Numbered from the stretch's first letter, positions 49,372 through 58,256 are shown. The stretch: 64,000 nt of DNA from JARRLC01 sp050290865 (GCA_050290865.1 JBNKIW010000013.1:25202-89201), one strand, 5' to 3'. Translations and numbers: made by a program. The notes: a model not told the origin generated them from the sequence alone.

Positions 49372-50520
49372 TTAAGAGCGGCCGATGCGCCGGTACTGGA
49401 ACGGTGGCGGGTCTTTCGCGCTCAGTTCGTCGGCTTCGTCCTTCATCGACTTGTGATGCGGCGAAAGCGAGCAGGCGGGATCGGCGTTGCGCGCGTCGCC
49501 AGTGAGCGCGAAGGCCTGGCAGCGGCAGCCGCCGTAGTCAAGCTCCTTGCGCTCACAGGAGCCGCAGGGCTCGGCCATCCAGTCCGTGCCGCGATAGCGG
49601 TTGAAGGCGTCGGATTTGTACCAGATGTCGGCGAGGCTCGCTTCGCGCACGCTCAGGAACCGCAGGTCGGTCAGGGTTTCGGCGATGTGGCACGGCAGAA
49701 CCTTGCCGTTGGCCATGACGTCGAGCATGTCCTTGGCCCAGCCGCCCATGCAGGGCTTCGGGTAACGGGCGTAATAATCGGTCGGGACATAGTCGATGTT
49801 GAGGATGCCCTTCAGCCGCTCGCGCGCCGCCACGACGACCCCCGCCTGACGGATGACCTGTTCGTAGCTCGGCATCAGCGCCGCCTTGTTCAGCGCCGCC
49901 CAACCGTAATACTGCGTGTTGGCCACCTCCAGCCGCTCGGCGCCGGCATCGACGCAATATTGGACGACCTCTTCGGTTTCGTCGATATTGTGGCGGTGCA
50001 TGACCACGTTGATGGTCAGCGGCAGGCCCAGTTCGCGCACCCAGCTCGCGAATTCCGTCTTCTCCGCCAGGGCGTTCTTGTAGTTGGTGATCTTGTCCGC
50101 CGCGTCCGCGCGCACGCTCTGCACGCTGAGTTGGACGTGATCGAGGCCGAGATCGGCGAGCGCTTTGAGGCGGTCGCGGCTGAGGCTGACGCCCGCGGTG
50201 ATCAGGTTGGAGTAAAGCCCGTTCTTGGCAAGGCGCGCGACGAACTGCTCCAGATCGGGACGCAGCGCCGGTTCGCCGCCCGACAGATGCACATGGAGAA
50301 TACCGAGTTCGGCCGCCTCGTCGAAAACGCGCAGCCAGTCCTCGGTGGGAAGCTCGCCGGCGGCCTTGAGCAGGCTGACCGGGTTCGAGCAGTAGGGGCA
50401 TTGCAGCGGGCAGCGATGCGTCAGCTCGGCGAGCATGCCGAGCGGCGGCACGGCGGGGATGATCCGCAGTTCCGCGGGCGCCTCGCGCGTCACAGTTTCA
50501 AGAGCAGATTGTCCGACCAT
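49372..50520 (-). CDS. pqqE: PQQ biosynthesis radical SAM enzyme PqqE
   Basis: Forms the Glu-Tyr carbon-carbon cross-link in PqqA with PqqD. 382 residues; radical SAM cluster cysteines 37, 41 and 44 in CPLQCPYC, and the C-terminal SPASM region with CMGGW, CHIAETL and CGSCERKELDYGGCRCQAF for auxiliary clusters. The start lies within the end of pqqD (31-base overlap), a sign of coupled translation. Confidence 0.97.
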   Translation of the reverse strand: MVGQSALETVTREAPAELRIIPAVPPLGMLAELTHRCPLQCPYCSNPVSLLKAAGELPTEDWLRVFDEAAELGILHVHLSGGEPALRPDLEQFVARLAKNGLYSNLITAGVSLSRDRLKALADLGLDHVQLSVQSVRADAADKITNYKNALAEKTEFASWVRELGLPLTINVVMHRHNIDETEEVVQYCVDAGAERLEVANTQYYGWAALNKAALMPSYEQVIRQAGVVVAARERLKGILNIDYVPTDYYARYPKPCMGGWAKDMLDVMANGKVLPCHIAETLTDLRFLSVREASLADIWYKSDAFNRYRGTDWMAEPCGSCERKELDYGGCRCQAFALTGDARNADPACSLSPHHKSMKDEADELSAKDPPPFQYRRIGRS

Positions 50521-50789
50521 TCCTGCACAAACTCCTGGACGTCCTTGAGGATGGTTTCGCGCGGCGCGTCATATTCTTTCGCCAGCAGACCGGCGATGGC
50601 CGCCAGGTCGCGGCTGCCATCGCACTGTTTCAGGATCGCCACGCTCACCTCGTCCGGCCAGAACAGCTTTTCCGGAGCCAGAACCACGAACTTCTCGCGT
50701 ACCGGGTCGAAGCGCAGCCGCACATGGCGGGGGAGATACGGCCTGCTCGCCTCGGTCGCGATGGCACGGTTGGGCGCCGTGGCGATCAT
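50490..50789 (-). CDS. pqqD: PQQ biosynthesis chaperone PqqD
   Basis: 99-residue RiPP recognition protein that binds the PqqA peptide and presents it to PqqE. Motifs RPYLPRHVRLRFDPVREKF and FWPDEVSVAILKQCDGS match the family. Separate from pqqC here, whereas some methylotrophs have a fused pqqC/D. Confidence 0.96.
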   Translation of the reverse strand: MIATAPNRAIATEASRPYLPRHVRLRFDPVREKFVVLAPEKLFWPDEVSVAILKQCDGSRDLAAIAGLLAKEYDAPRETILKDVQEFVQEWSDNLLLKL

Positions 50790-50792
50790 GCC

Positions 50793-51581
50793 TCAAGCCT
50801 CCGGCCGGAAGGCTCCCGGCGGGATGAAGCCGGGGTCGACATAGGCGAAATAGAGCGCGTCGAGCTGCGACCACAGCACCTCGGTTTTGAACAGCAGCGC
50901 CTTCAGCACCGCCCGCTGCTCCGGCACGGTCCGCGCGTTTTCCTTCACGTAGCGCAGCGCAAACATCACGTCGCGCGGGGCCTGGCTGAGGCGGCGGCGG
51001 AAATAGGCCGTCATGCCTTCGTCGATGAAGTCGTAATGCTCCAGGAAGCCCGCGATGCGCTCGGAATGGATGGTCGGCGCGAACAGCTCGGTCAGCGACG
51101 AGGCGATGCTTTCCAGGATCGGCTTCTGGCGGGCAAAATTGATATAGGCTTCCACCGCGAAGCGCGTTCCCGGCAAGAGCCCCTCCGTGGAGATGACGTA
51201 GCTGCGCTCAAGGCCGAGCGCGTCGGTGAGCTTCAGCCAGCGCTCGATGCCGCCGGTATCCTCGCCGAGGCCGTCATGGTCGAAATAGCGCTGCCGCCAT
51301 TCCACGCGCATGTCCTTGTCGTACATGTTGGACATGATCGCACAGTCTTTGATCGGGATCGCGAGCTGATAGTAATAGCGGTTAAGCGCCCAGGCCTGGA
51401 CCTGCCCCTTGTTGAGCTTGCCGCCATGCAGGAGCTTATGGAAAGGGTGCAGATTGTGGTAGCGCTCGGCACCGATACGGCGCAGCGCGGCTTCGAGTTC
51501 GTCCGGCGCCAAGCCGCCTTCGGGAACCGCGGTGAGCTGCGCGGAGGTCAGCTGGCCCGCCGTCGATGTGATCGCATTCAT
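50793..51581 (-). CDS. pqqC: Pyrroloquinoline-quinone synthase PqqC
   Basis: Cofactor-free oxidase that performs the last ring-closing oxidation of PQQ synthesis. 262 residues with the TENA-like helical fold; conserved YHNLHPFHKLLHGGKL, ALNRYYYQ and the HYDFIDEGMTAYFRRRL segment that holds active-site His and Tyr residues. Overlaps pqqB by 4 bases. Confidence 0.97.
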   Translation of the reverse strand: MNAITSTAGQLTSAQLTAVPEGGLAPDELEAALRRIGAERYHNLHPFHKLLHGGKLNKGQVQAWALNRYYYQLAIPIKDCAIMSNMYDKDMRVEWRQRYFDHDGLGEDTGGIERWLKLTDALGLERSYVISTEGLLPGTRFAVEAYINFARQKPILESIASSLTELFAPTIHSERIAGFLEHYDFIDEGMTAYFRRRLSQAPRDVMFALRYVKENARTVPEQRAVLKALLFKTEVLWSQLDALYFAYVDPGFIPPGAFRPEA

Positions 51582-52516
51582 AGCTCTATCTCCATTCCGT
51601 CATATGCAATGTCCCACCCCGCTGCCTGCACGTGCCGCTCAGCGTCCGACCCGGGTGCGAGGATCGGATTGGTGTTGTTGATGTGAATGAAAATCTTCCG
51701 GCCGATCCGGCTGTTGGCGAACGCCGCAACCGTCCCTTCCGGCCCGGACAGCGGCACATGCCCCATGCGCAGGCTGGTCTTGGTGCCCACGCCGGTGTCG
51801 GCCATCTCGGTGTCGGTGAAGGCGGTGCCGTCGAAGAAGAGGACGCCTGCGCCCTCGACGCGTTCGAGCAGCGCGTCGTCGATCTTCGCGCAGCCGGGGA
51901 TGTAATAGGCCGAATGCGCCTGATCGCTCTGGCCGACCGCCGAGATCTTCACGCCGATGGTGTCGCCTTCCTGCGTGCCGAAATCGGGTCTGCTGAGATC
52001 CTCGAGGTAAAGGGCGACCTTCCCATGCACCGGAAACGCCTCCACGGTGAGGCCGAGCGGGCCCTCCGGACCGGTCAGCACCGTTTCGCGGAGCCTGGCG
52101 AGCGGCTGCCGCTTCACGAGTTCGGGGTTGAGGATGTTGAAGATGCTGTTTGCCGCGAGAATGCCGAGCACGCGCTCATCGGCGTAGACGGTGAACGGCT
52201 CGGATTCGCGCAGGTGCACGAGGCCGGTGATGTGATCGACATCGGCGTTCGTCAGGACCACGGCCTCGATGGGAGAATTGCGAAGGGCTTCCCCGTCCCG
52301 GGGGTGCAGCGCGGGCGTGGCGATGATCTGCTGACGCAGGTCGGGCGAGGCGTTGAAAATCGTCCAGCGGTCGCCGTCGGCGCTGGCGGCGATGCTCGAC
52401 TGCGTGCGCGGCAGAAAGCCCGGCTCGCCCAGGCGCACGGCGCGCGACAGCGGCGCATTACAATTCCATTGCGGGAAACCGCCACCGGCGCCCGCCCCGA
52501 GAACCTTGATTTTCAT
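51578..52516 (-). CDS. pqqB: PQQ biosynthesis protein PqqB
   Basis: Metallo-beta-lactamase-fold hydroxylase of the PQQ pathway. 312 residues beginning KIKVLGAGAGGGFPQWNC, with the metal-binding region TNADVDHITGLVHLRE. The GAGAGGGFPQWNCNC-like opening is diagnostic. Preceded by pqqA and an attenuator-like hairpin. Confidence 0.97.
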   Translation of the reverse strand: MKIKVLGAGAGGGFPQWNCNAPLSRAVRLGEPGFLPRTQSSIAASADGDRWTIFNASPDLRQQIIATPALHPRDGEALRNSPIEAVVLTNADVDHITGLVHLRESEPFTVYADERVLGILAANSIFNILNPELVKRQPLARLRETVLTGPEGPLGLTVEAFPVHGKVALYLEDLSRPDFGTQEGDTIGVKISAVGQSDQAHSAYYIPGCAKIDDALLERVEGAGVLFFDGTAFTDTEMADTGVGTKTSLRMGHVPLSGPEGTVAAFANSRIGRKIFIHINNTNPILAPGSDAERHVQAAGWDIAYDGMEIEL

Positions 52517-52573
52517 GATACCAGCTGTTCAGGGTTTGTGAGCGCCCGGCCATGCGCTCCCCGCGGTGTGAAA

Positions 52574-52598
52574 GGAGGAGGGCCGTCAGCCCTTCTCC
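52574..52598 (-). terminator. Attenuator-like hairpin between pqqA and pqqB
   Basis: Arms GGAGGAGGGC and GCCCTTCTCC with a 5-base loop lie just after the pqqA stop. On the minus strand the hairpin is followed by CCTTTCAC. Position suggests partial termination, which would keep the peptide precursor more abundant than the enzymes. Confidence 0.5.
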
Positions 52599-52608
52599 CT
52601 CCCGCAGA

Positions 52609-52719
52609 TTACTTGCTGCAGCTACGGCCGGCGGCCGCATCCAGTGCCGACGGAAGATAGCGCGTGACTTCGAGGCCGGCGTCAACCGTCTGCACGACGG
52701 GCTTTGTCCATGCTTTCAT
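52609..52719 (-). CDS. pqqA: PQQ precursor peptide PqqA
   Basis: 36-residue ribosomal peptide MKAWTKPVVQTVDAGLEVTR and onwards. The Glu and Tyr that become PQQ are in the invariant E-x3-Y motif (EVTRY). The start at 52719 follows an excellent GGAGGAAA. Too short for most gene callers. First gene of pqqABCDE. Confidence 0.96.
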   Translation of the reverse strand: MKAWTKPVVQTVDAGLEVTRYLPSALDAAAGRSCSK

Positions 52720-53016
52720 GTGTATTTCCTCCTGTTTATCCGGGCAGCGCTGCGAGACCGATCCCCCTGCCGCCCGCGGTTTTGAGCAACCGCAGGATGA
52801 AAGTGTAGCGTGACAATTCGCCCCACACAATGGCCTATACGGTAGAATAACGAGAAAAAAACGCAGATGTGAAGGTATGTGCGATTTACAAGCGCGTCCA
52901 CATACCCTTATTATTTTCTTATGATCGTGATGATGTCGCGTATAGTTGCGCGGTTACTGTGTCGTCACGTGACATTTCTATAATTAACACTGCGGGATGG
53001 GGAAGATTAATTCCTC
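52720..53016. other. Control region upstream of pqqA
   Basis: About 300 bases, AT-richer than average. Besides the pqqA promoter candidate it contains the perfect palindrome GTCACGTGAC at 52964-52973 and a TATAAT at 52979-52984. No gene seen. Confidence 0.5.
52802..52830 (-). promoter_or_regulatory. Candidate pqqA promoter
   Basis: Minus strand: -35-like TTGTGT (52830-52825), 17-base spacer, -10-like TACACT (52807-52802). Transcription would start near 52795, leaving a leader of about 75 nt before pqqA. Sequence-based guess only. Confidence 0.4.
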
Positions 53017-53955
53017 CTACTCCCATTCAAGCTCGGCATAACCGGCCGTGACATTGCGGCGGTGGTAGTCCTCCTGAAGCTTCCAGCCGGCCGGATTTTC
53101 CACCGGTACGCTCGACACTGTCTGCTGCATGCTCCGGCCTTCCCGGATGGCGGCCCGTACATCTTTGCGCAGGCGCGTCAGATAGGCCGTCTGGGCTTGC
53201 AGCGCTTTCGGCCAGTCGCGTTGCAGGCCGCCATGGCCCGGGATCGCCTGGGCGGCATCGACCGTGGCGAGCTTCCCGGCGGCCGCGAGCCAGCCATTGA
53301 GGTTGCCGTCCAGGACCGGCAGGTGGCGCACGAACAGAAGATCGCCGGTGAAAAGGGTGCGGGTCGTCACATCGCGGACCGTGAGGTCGTTGTCCGTATG
53401 AGCCGTGTCGAAGGCGGTCAGTTCGATGACGCGATCGCCGAGGTCGAGCTGTCGCTGTCCCGTCACCGCCACATCGGGCAGAATGATCTCCGTGCCCTCA
53501 AGCGCCTTCTCGCCGATCAGCCGCGCGTAATTGCGCAGGTAGGTCTCGCCCCGCGTCGCCAGCCCGCGTTTCAGCTTGTGATGGCCGACGAACGAAGCGC
53601 CCTCATCCTTGAAGGCTGCGTTGCCGAAGACGTGATCCGGGTGCATGTGCGTGTTGATCACATAGCGGATCGGCAGTTGCGTCTTCGTGCGGATGGCGGC
53701 CTTGAGCCGCAGCCCGACATGGTAGGAGCCGCCGGTATCGATCACGGCTACGGCCTTCTTCCCGATGATGAAACCGCAATTGGAGATTGCGCCGCGATTT
53801 TCCGGACCGGGCAGCGCGACCTGCCCTTCCGCGAAATAAATCCCCGCCGCCACCTCGCTCACGGCCAGGGGATCGACCTTTTCCGCCGCCAGGGCGGCGC
53901 GCGGCGTCACGGCGAGCCCCGCCAGGAACATCGCAATCAGAACAGCAGCTTGCAC
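53017..53955 (-). CDS. Quinoprotein relay system zinc metallohydrolase
   Basis: 312-residue periplasmic metallo-beta-lactamase-fold protein with a signal peptide (MQAAVLIAMFLAGLAV to LAAEK). The zinc motif THMHPDHVFGN is intact, as are DTAHTDNDLTV, LFTGDLLFV and IPGHGG. It matches the group called quinoprotein relay system zinc metallohydrolase 2 (SoxH-like), which co-occurs with PQQ dehydrogenases; its substrate is unknown. It lies between pqqA and xoxF, divergent from xoxF. Confidence 0.88.
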   Translation of the reverse strand: MQAAVLIAMFLAGLAVTPRAALAAEKVDPLAVSEVAAGIYFAEGQVALPGPENRGAISNCGFIIGKKAVAVIDTGGSYHVGLRLKAAIRTKTQLPIRYVINTHMHPDHVFGNAAFKDEGASFVGHHKLKRGLATRGETYLRNYARLIGEKALEGTEIILPDVAVTGQRQLDLGDRVIELTAFDTAHTDNDLTVRDVTTRTLFTGDLLFVRHLPVLDGNLNGWLAAAGKLATVDAAQAIPGHGGLQRDWPKALQAQTAYLTRLRKDVRAAIREGRSMQQTVSSVPVENPAGWKLQEDYHRRNVTAGYAELEWE

Positions 53956-54308
53956 GCGGAACCTCTTTCTTAACCGAGAAATCGTTTACCTGCGACAAAG
54001 TGACTTGACCACGCTAATAAGAGCTTGTTAAGTTCTTTCTCAGGCATCCGGCTTCTAAGGTTACGGCGGTTTTAAGGGAACGCCGTCAGCCCTTTCGTAA
54101 GCCTAGCGGGGCACCTCGGTTAGATTTTTAAGCCGACGTGCTAGTAACATGACGGCCGAAACCGCCTCGGCTGGTTGTGACACGCTGCCGGTGCCGATCC
54201 CCGCAACGAAAACCAAGGCTGTAAGTCTGCGACTAAACGCGGTCTGCAATCGAGCCATTGAAATCTTGAATACAGCTTTAGGTTGAGGAAACTGAAGGAG
54301 TGGGACGA
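53956..54308. promoter_or_regulatory. Divergent control region for xoxF and the metallohydrolase
   Basis: 353 bases with no gene. It should contain the strong xoxF promoter and its regulator sites, but I cannot single out a -35/-10 pair with confidence. AAGGAG at 54295-54300 is the xoxF ribosome-binding site. Confidence 0.5.
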
Positions 54309-56114
54309 ATGCGAAGAGCACTTGCCGCCGTCTTCGTAGCCAGCGGCGCACTGATGTGTGCCGGGCTTGCGTCGGCGAATGAGAGTGTGACAAAGGCCAC
54401 CAAGGACCCGAAGAACTGGGCGATCCAGACAGGCAATTACGCCAATACGCGCTATTCCGAACTGAAGCAGATCACGACCGACAACGTCAAGACTCTCAAG
54501 GTCGCCTGGACGTTCTCGACTGGCGTGCTCCGCGGTCACGAGGGCTCGCCCCTGGTGGTTGGCGACGTCATGTATGTGCATACGCCATTCCCCAACATCG
54601 TGTATGCGCTCGACCTCAAGAATGAGGGCGAGATCCTCTGGAAATACGAGCCGAAGCAGGATCCCAACACCATCCCCGTGATGTGCTGCGACACGGTCAA
54701 CCGCGGCGTTGCCTATGCCGATGGCAAGATCTTCCTGCATCAGGCCGACACCAAGGTCGTAGCGCTCGACGCCAAGACTGGCAAGGTGGTCTGGTCGGTC
54801 ACCAACGGCGATCCGAAGAAGGGCGAGACCAACACGGCGACCGTGCTTCCCGTGAAGGACAAGCTCATAGTCGGCATCTCCGGCGGCGAGTTCGGTGTGC
54901 GCGGCAGCGTCACCGCCTACGACATCAAGACCGGCAAGCTCGTGTGGCGCGGCTATTCGATGGGTCCCGACAAGGATACGCTCATCGATCCCGCAAAGAC
55001 GACATCGCTGGGCAAACCCGTCGGCAAGAACTCGTCGCTTTCGACCTGGGAAGGCGACCAGTGGAAGATCGGTGGCGGCGCCACCTGGGGCTGGTATTCC
55101 TACGACCCGGAAACCAACCTGATGTATTACGGCTCCGGCAACCCCTCGACCTGGAACCCCGCACAGCGCCCTGGCGATAACAAGTGGTCCATGTCGATCT
55201 GGGCCCGCGACGTCGACACCGGCAAGGTGAAGTGGGTCTATCAGATGACCCCGCATGACGAGTGGGATTATGACGGCATCAACGAGATGATCCTTGCCGA
55301 CCTCCCCATCAAGGGCAAGACGCGCAAGGCTCTGGTGCACTTCGACCGCAACGGCTTTGGCTACACGCTGGACCGCGTGACCGGCGAGTTGCTCGTTGCC
55401 GAGAAGTACGATCCGGCTGTGAACTGGGCCACCAAGGTCGATATGGACAAGAAGTCCAAGACCTACGGCCGCCCGCTGGTCGTGCCGAAATACTCGACCC
55501 AGCACAATGGCGAAAACGTGAACACGACGGGCGTCTGCCCGGCGGCTCTCGGGAGCAAGGACCAGCAGCCTGCGGCCTACTCCCCGAAGACCAAGCTGTT
55601 CTACGTGCCGACGAACCACGTCTGCATGGACTACGAGCCCTTCAAGGTCAGCTACACCGCCGGTCAGCCCTATGTCGGTGCCACGCTGGCGATGTTCCCG
55701 GCTCCGAACAGCCACGGCGGCATGGGTAACTTCATCGCCTGGGACGCGGCCAAGGGCAAGATCGTCTGGTCGATCCCGGAGAAGTTCTCCGTGTGGTCGG
55801 GCGCCCTGGTCACTGCCGGTGACATCGCCTTCTACGGCACGCTCGAAGGTTACCTGAAAGCGGTCAGCCTCAAGGACGGCAAGGAACTGTTCAGGTTCAA
55901 GAGCCCCTCGGGCATCATCGGCAACGTCATGACCTACGAGCATGGCGGCAAGCAGTATGTGGCCGTGTACTCGGGTATCGGCGGCTGGGCGGGTATCGGC
56001 CTTGCGGCCGGGCTCACCGATCCGTCCGCGGGTCTCGGCGCTGTGGGCGGCTATTCGGGCCTGAAGAAGTACACCGCCCTCGGCGGCACGCTCACCGTCT
56101 TCACGCTCCCGTAA
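54309..56114 (+). CDS. xoxF: Lanthanide-dependent methanol dehydrogenase XoxF
   Basis: Periplasmic PQQ quinoprotein oxidising methanol, 601 residues. Signal peptide (MRRALAAVFVASGALMCAGL to ASAN) then an eight-bladed propeller of tryptophan-docking motifs. The vicinal disulfide Cys126-Cys127 (PVMCCDTVNRG) is present. Decisive for type: in PHDEWDYDGINE the catalytic Asp320 is followed two residues later by Asp322, the extra ligand that binds a lanthanide; calcium-type MxaF has Ala there. Start at ATG 54309 chosen after AAGGAG; a GTG at 54300 is in frame but less likely. Followed by xoxG and xoxJ. Confidence 0.97.
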   Translation: MRRALAAVFVASGALMCAGLASANESVTKATKDPKNWAIQTGNYANTRYSELKQITTDNVKTLKVAWTFSTGVLRGHEGSPLVVGDVMYVHTPFPNIVYALDLKNEGEILWKYEPKQDPNTIPVMCCDTVNRGVAYADGKIFLHQADTKVVALDAKTGKVVWSVTNGDPKKGETNTATVLPVKDKLIVGISGGEFGVRGSVTAYDIKTGKLVWRGYSMGPDKDTLIDPAKTTSLGKPVGKNSSLSTWEGDQWKIGGGATWGWYSYDPETNLMYYGSGNPSTWNPAQRPGDNKWSMSIWARDVDTGKVKWVYQMTPHDEWDYDGINEMILADLPIKGKTRKALVHFDRNGFGYTLDRVTGELLVAEKYDPAVNWATKVDMDKKSKTYGRPLVVPKYSTQHNGENVNTTGVCPAALGSKDQQPAAYSPKTKLFYVPTNHVCMDYEPFKVSYTAGQPYVGATLAMFPAPNSHGGMGNFIAWDAAKGKIVWSIPEKFSVWSGALVTAGDIAFYGTLEGYLKAVSLKDGKELFRFKSPSGIIGNVMTYEHGGKQYVAVYSGIGGWAGIGLAAGLTDPSAGLGAVGGYSGLKKYTALGGTLTVFTLP

Positions 56115-56145
56115 GTGGACAGCCACTAATGTGAGCAGCATAATC

Positions 56146-56171
56146 CGGCGCGGCTCTTACGGGTCGCGCCG
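56146..56171 (+). terminator. Hairpin between xoxF and xoxG
   Basis: CGGCGCG/CGCGCCG arms with a 12-base loop, followed by GTTCCTTTG. It could be a partial terminator that makes xoxF more abundant than xoxG, or stabilise the xoxF mRNA end. Confidence 0.45.
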
Positions 56172-56216
56172 TTCCTTTGCCAGAGTAGAAGACACACGAA
56201 AGACCAGGGAGGAGAG

Positions 56217-56726
56217 ATGTTCCGGACGACAGTCTGGCGGCTTACTCTGTCGGCGGCGATCATGGCGTTCGTAACGCTGTCCGCAGAAGCAAGCAGCGAC
56301 AAGAAGGTGGAGGACGGCAAGTATGTTACCGAGGACGGGAATCCGTCCTACAATGTTGGCGCCGACGGCAATGTGGATTGGTACACCTATAGCGGCTTCC
56401 GCCGTTATCACTCTGACTGCCACGTCTGCCACGGGCCGGAAGGGCTCGGAAGTTCCTACGCCCCTGCCCTCGTCGATTCGCTGAAGAATCTGAGTTACGA
56501 GGAGTTCGCGACGGTGGTTGCCAGCGGCCGCCAGAAGGTGAATGCCGCGCAGACCAGCGTCATGCCCGCCTTCGGCACCAACCGCAACGTCATGTGCTAC
56601 CTGGACGATATCTACGCCTATCTGAAGGCGCGTTCGGATGGCGCGCTGGGACGCGGCCGTCCGCGCAAGCACGATAAACAGCCGCCCGCCAACAAAGAGT
56701 ATGAAAAGGACTGTATGGGGATGTGA
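56217..56726 (+). CDS. xoxG: Cytochrome c XoxG, electron acceptor of XoxF
   Basis: 169-residue periplasmic class I c-type cytochrome (cytochrome cL family). Signal peptide (to AEASS), haem motif CHVCH at residues 68-72, and the axial Met candidate in SVMPAFGTN. It takes electrons from PQQ in XoxF to the terminal oxidase chain. Strong GGGAGGAGAG upstream. Haem attachment needs the Ccm system, part of which is encoded at 9.3-10.6 kb. Confidence 0.94.
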   Translation: MFRTTVWRLTLSAAIMAFVTLSAEASSDKKVEDGKYVTEDGNPSYNVGADGNVDWYTYSGFRRYHSDCHVCHGPEGLGSSYAPALVDSLKNLSYEEFATVVASGRQKVNAAQTSVMPAFGTNRNVMCYLDDIYAYLKARSDGALGRGRPRKHDKQPPANKEYEKDCMGM

Positions 56727-56809
56727 GGCCTCTTCGCCCTGATCCCCTGTCGCGAAGCTCCGATGTGCCTGGCTGCGGACTTCGCCCCTCTCCCTTTACG
56801 GAGGTATCC

Positions 56810-57616
56810 ATGAGAGTAACGGTTGCGGCGGTCTTCTTCGGTCTGTGCTGCCTCGCATCTCCGGCGCGCGCGCAGACTTCGGATCTGGTTGACCGTTCAC
56901 ATTTGCGCGTCTGCGCCGATCCCGCCAACATGCCTTTTTCCAATGAAAAGAAAGAAGGCTTCGAGAACAGGATCGCCGAATTGCTGGCCAGGGAACTCAA
57001 GGTTCCGCTCGAATATACGTGGTTTCCGCAGGCTACGGGCTTCGTGCGCAAGACGCTCAACGCCGGGCTCTGCGATATCGTTATCGGTTACGCCCAAGGC
57101 GGCGAACTGGTGCAGAACACCAACCATTATTACCGCTCCACCTATGTGCTGGTCACGAAGACGGGTGGACCGCTCGATGGTGTGACCTCGCTGGAAGACC
57201 CGCGCCTCAAAGATAAGGCGATCGGTATCGTCGCGGGCACGCCTCCGGCCAGCCTGATGGCCGCGAACGGGCTCATGGGCAAGGCGCGGCCCTATCACCT
57301 CGTCGTGGACCGGCGCTATGAATCGCCCGCCGAGAAGATGGCCGGCGACATCGCGTCCGGCGAGATCGACGCCGGAATCCTGTGGGGACCGATCGGCGGC
57401 TATTACGCAAAACTGTCTCCCGTGCCGCTCACCGTCACCCCGCTGGTGAAGGAGACGAAAGGCCCGCGCATGGCCTACCGCATCACCATGGGCGTGCGGC
57501 GGGGCGACAAGGACTGGAAACGCCAGCTCAACGCGCTGATCCGCAAAAAGCAGCCGGAGATCAACACCATTCTGGCTGGATATGGCGTGCCGCTCCTGGA
57601 TGAGAAACAGCGATAA
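56810..57616 (+). CDS. xoxJ: XoxJ, periplasmic accessory protein
   Basis: 268-residue periplasmic solute-binding-like protein. Signal peptide (to ARAQT), then LRVCADPANMPFSNEKKEGFENRI typical of MxaJ/XoxJ, and the hinge features of family 3 binding proteins. XoxJ is required for methanol dehydrogenase activity in studied methylotrophs and may activate or mature XoxF. Start at ATG 56810 after GGAGG. Third gene of xoxFGJ; the cluster ends here. Confidence 0.93.
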   Translation: MRVTVAAVFFGLCCLASPARAQTSDLVDRSHLRVCADPANMPFSNEKKEGFENRIAELLARELKVPLEYTWFPQATGFVRKTLNAGLCDIVIGYAQGGELVQNTNHYYRSTYVLVTKTGGPLDGVTSLEDPRLKDKAIGIVAGTPPASLMAANGLMGKARPYHLVVDRRYESPAEKMAGDIASGEIDAGILWGPIGGYYAKLSPVPLTVTPLVKETKGPRMAYRITMGVRRGDKDWKRQLNALIRKKQPEINTILAGYGVPLLDEKQR

Positions 57617-58256
57617 CGCCGCAGCAGGTTGTTTTACAACGATTGCAAACGCTATTTGGGAGACAGACACCCCCAACAATACCCCCAAACAAAACCGGAC
57701 GTAGGCGAACGTTGACGAGCGAAAATCGCAAGAGTCCGTTGAACAGCCGTACAATAGGGTGAAAACGCCTTACTCACATTGAAAGGCTGCTGTCTGTGTT
57801 ATTCCAGACTTACCCTAGCACTCACTCCCTCCTGGGGAGTTGCCAATAATCTTGCCAGCCAACCCAGCGACGGCTTGTCGTCAATCAACTGCCGCGAACG
57901 AGAGCCACCAGTAGCAGCACGAAACGACCCGATGTGAATGACGGCTACCACTGGCCGGGGAGCCACGTCGGGTCGAGTATGAGGGGTCGATGGTGCCGGA
58001 GATGCCTTCGCTGCTCCTTGCCCCTCGGTTCTCAGGGGTGCGGGTTCGGGTATGAAGGCTTTGAAATCGGGATGCCGGTTGTGGACACCAGCTCATAATA
58101 GACGACGCAGTCATCAGACCCTTTTCGCCATATCATGAAAGGCTGCTTCTCACCTTCCGATGGTTGCTGGTCGCTCGCGTTCTTCGAGGGCAAATTGTCC
58201 GGAACCTGACCGCCATTTGCTTTATTCCCCGGCATGCGATTTTTGGCAGGGAACGA
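57617..58256. other. Gene-poor stretch after xoxJ, start of the accessory region
   Basis: 640 bases. C-rich blocks (ACCCCCAACAATACCCCC around 57668) occur at the left. A minus-strand frame at 58032-58235 (67 codons, containing FMIWRKGSDDCVVYYELVS) ends naturally but has no recognised family. I see no tRNA or integrase. The composition changes relative to the xox genes, suggesting a junction with acquired DNA. Confidence 0.45.
58032..58235 (-). CDS. Possible small protein of unknown function
   Basis: 67 codons from an ATG at 58235. The C-terminal half looks protein-like and the N-terminal half is Gly/Asn/Lys/Ser-rich and probably disordered. It lies just downstream of kptA on the same strand with 21 bases between, so it may be a third gene of that unit, but it could also be a chance frame. 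Confidence 0.3.
   Translation of the reverse strand: MPGNKANGGQVPDNLPSKNASDQQPSEGEKQPFMIWRKGSDDCVVYYELVSTTGIPISKPSYPNPHP

Noticed and set aside
52869..53051. 60-codon open frame upstream of xoxF on the plus strand
   Set aside because: No ribosome-binding site or conserved features, and it overlaps the end of the metallohydrolase gene.
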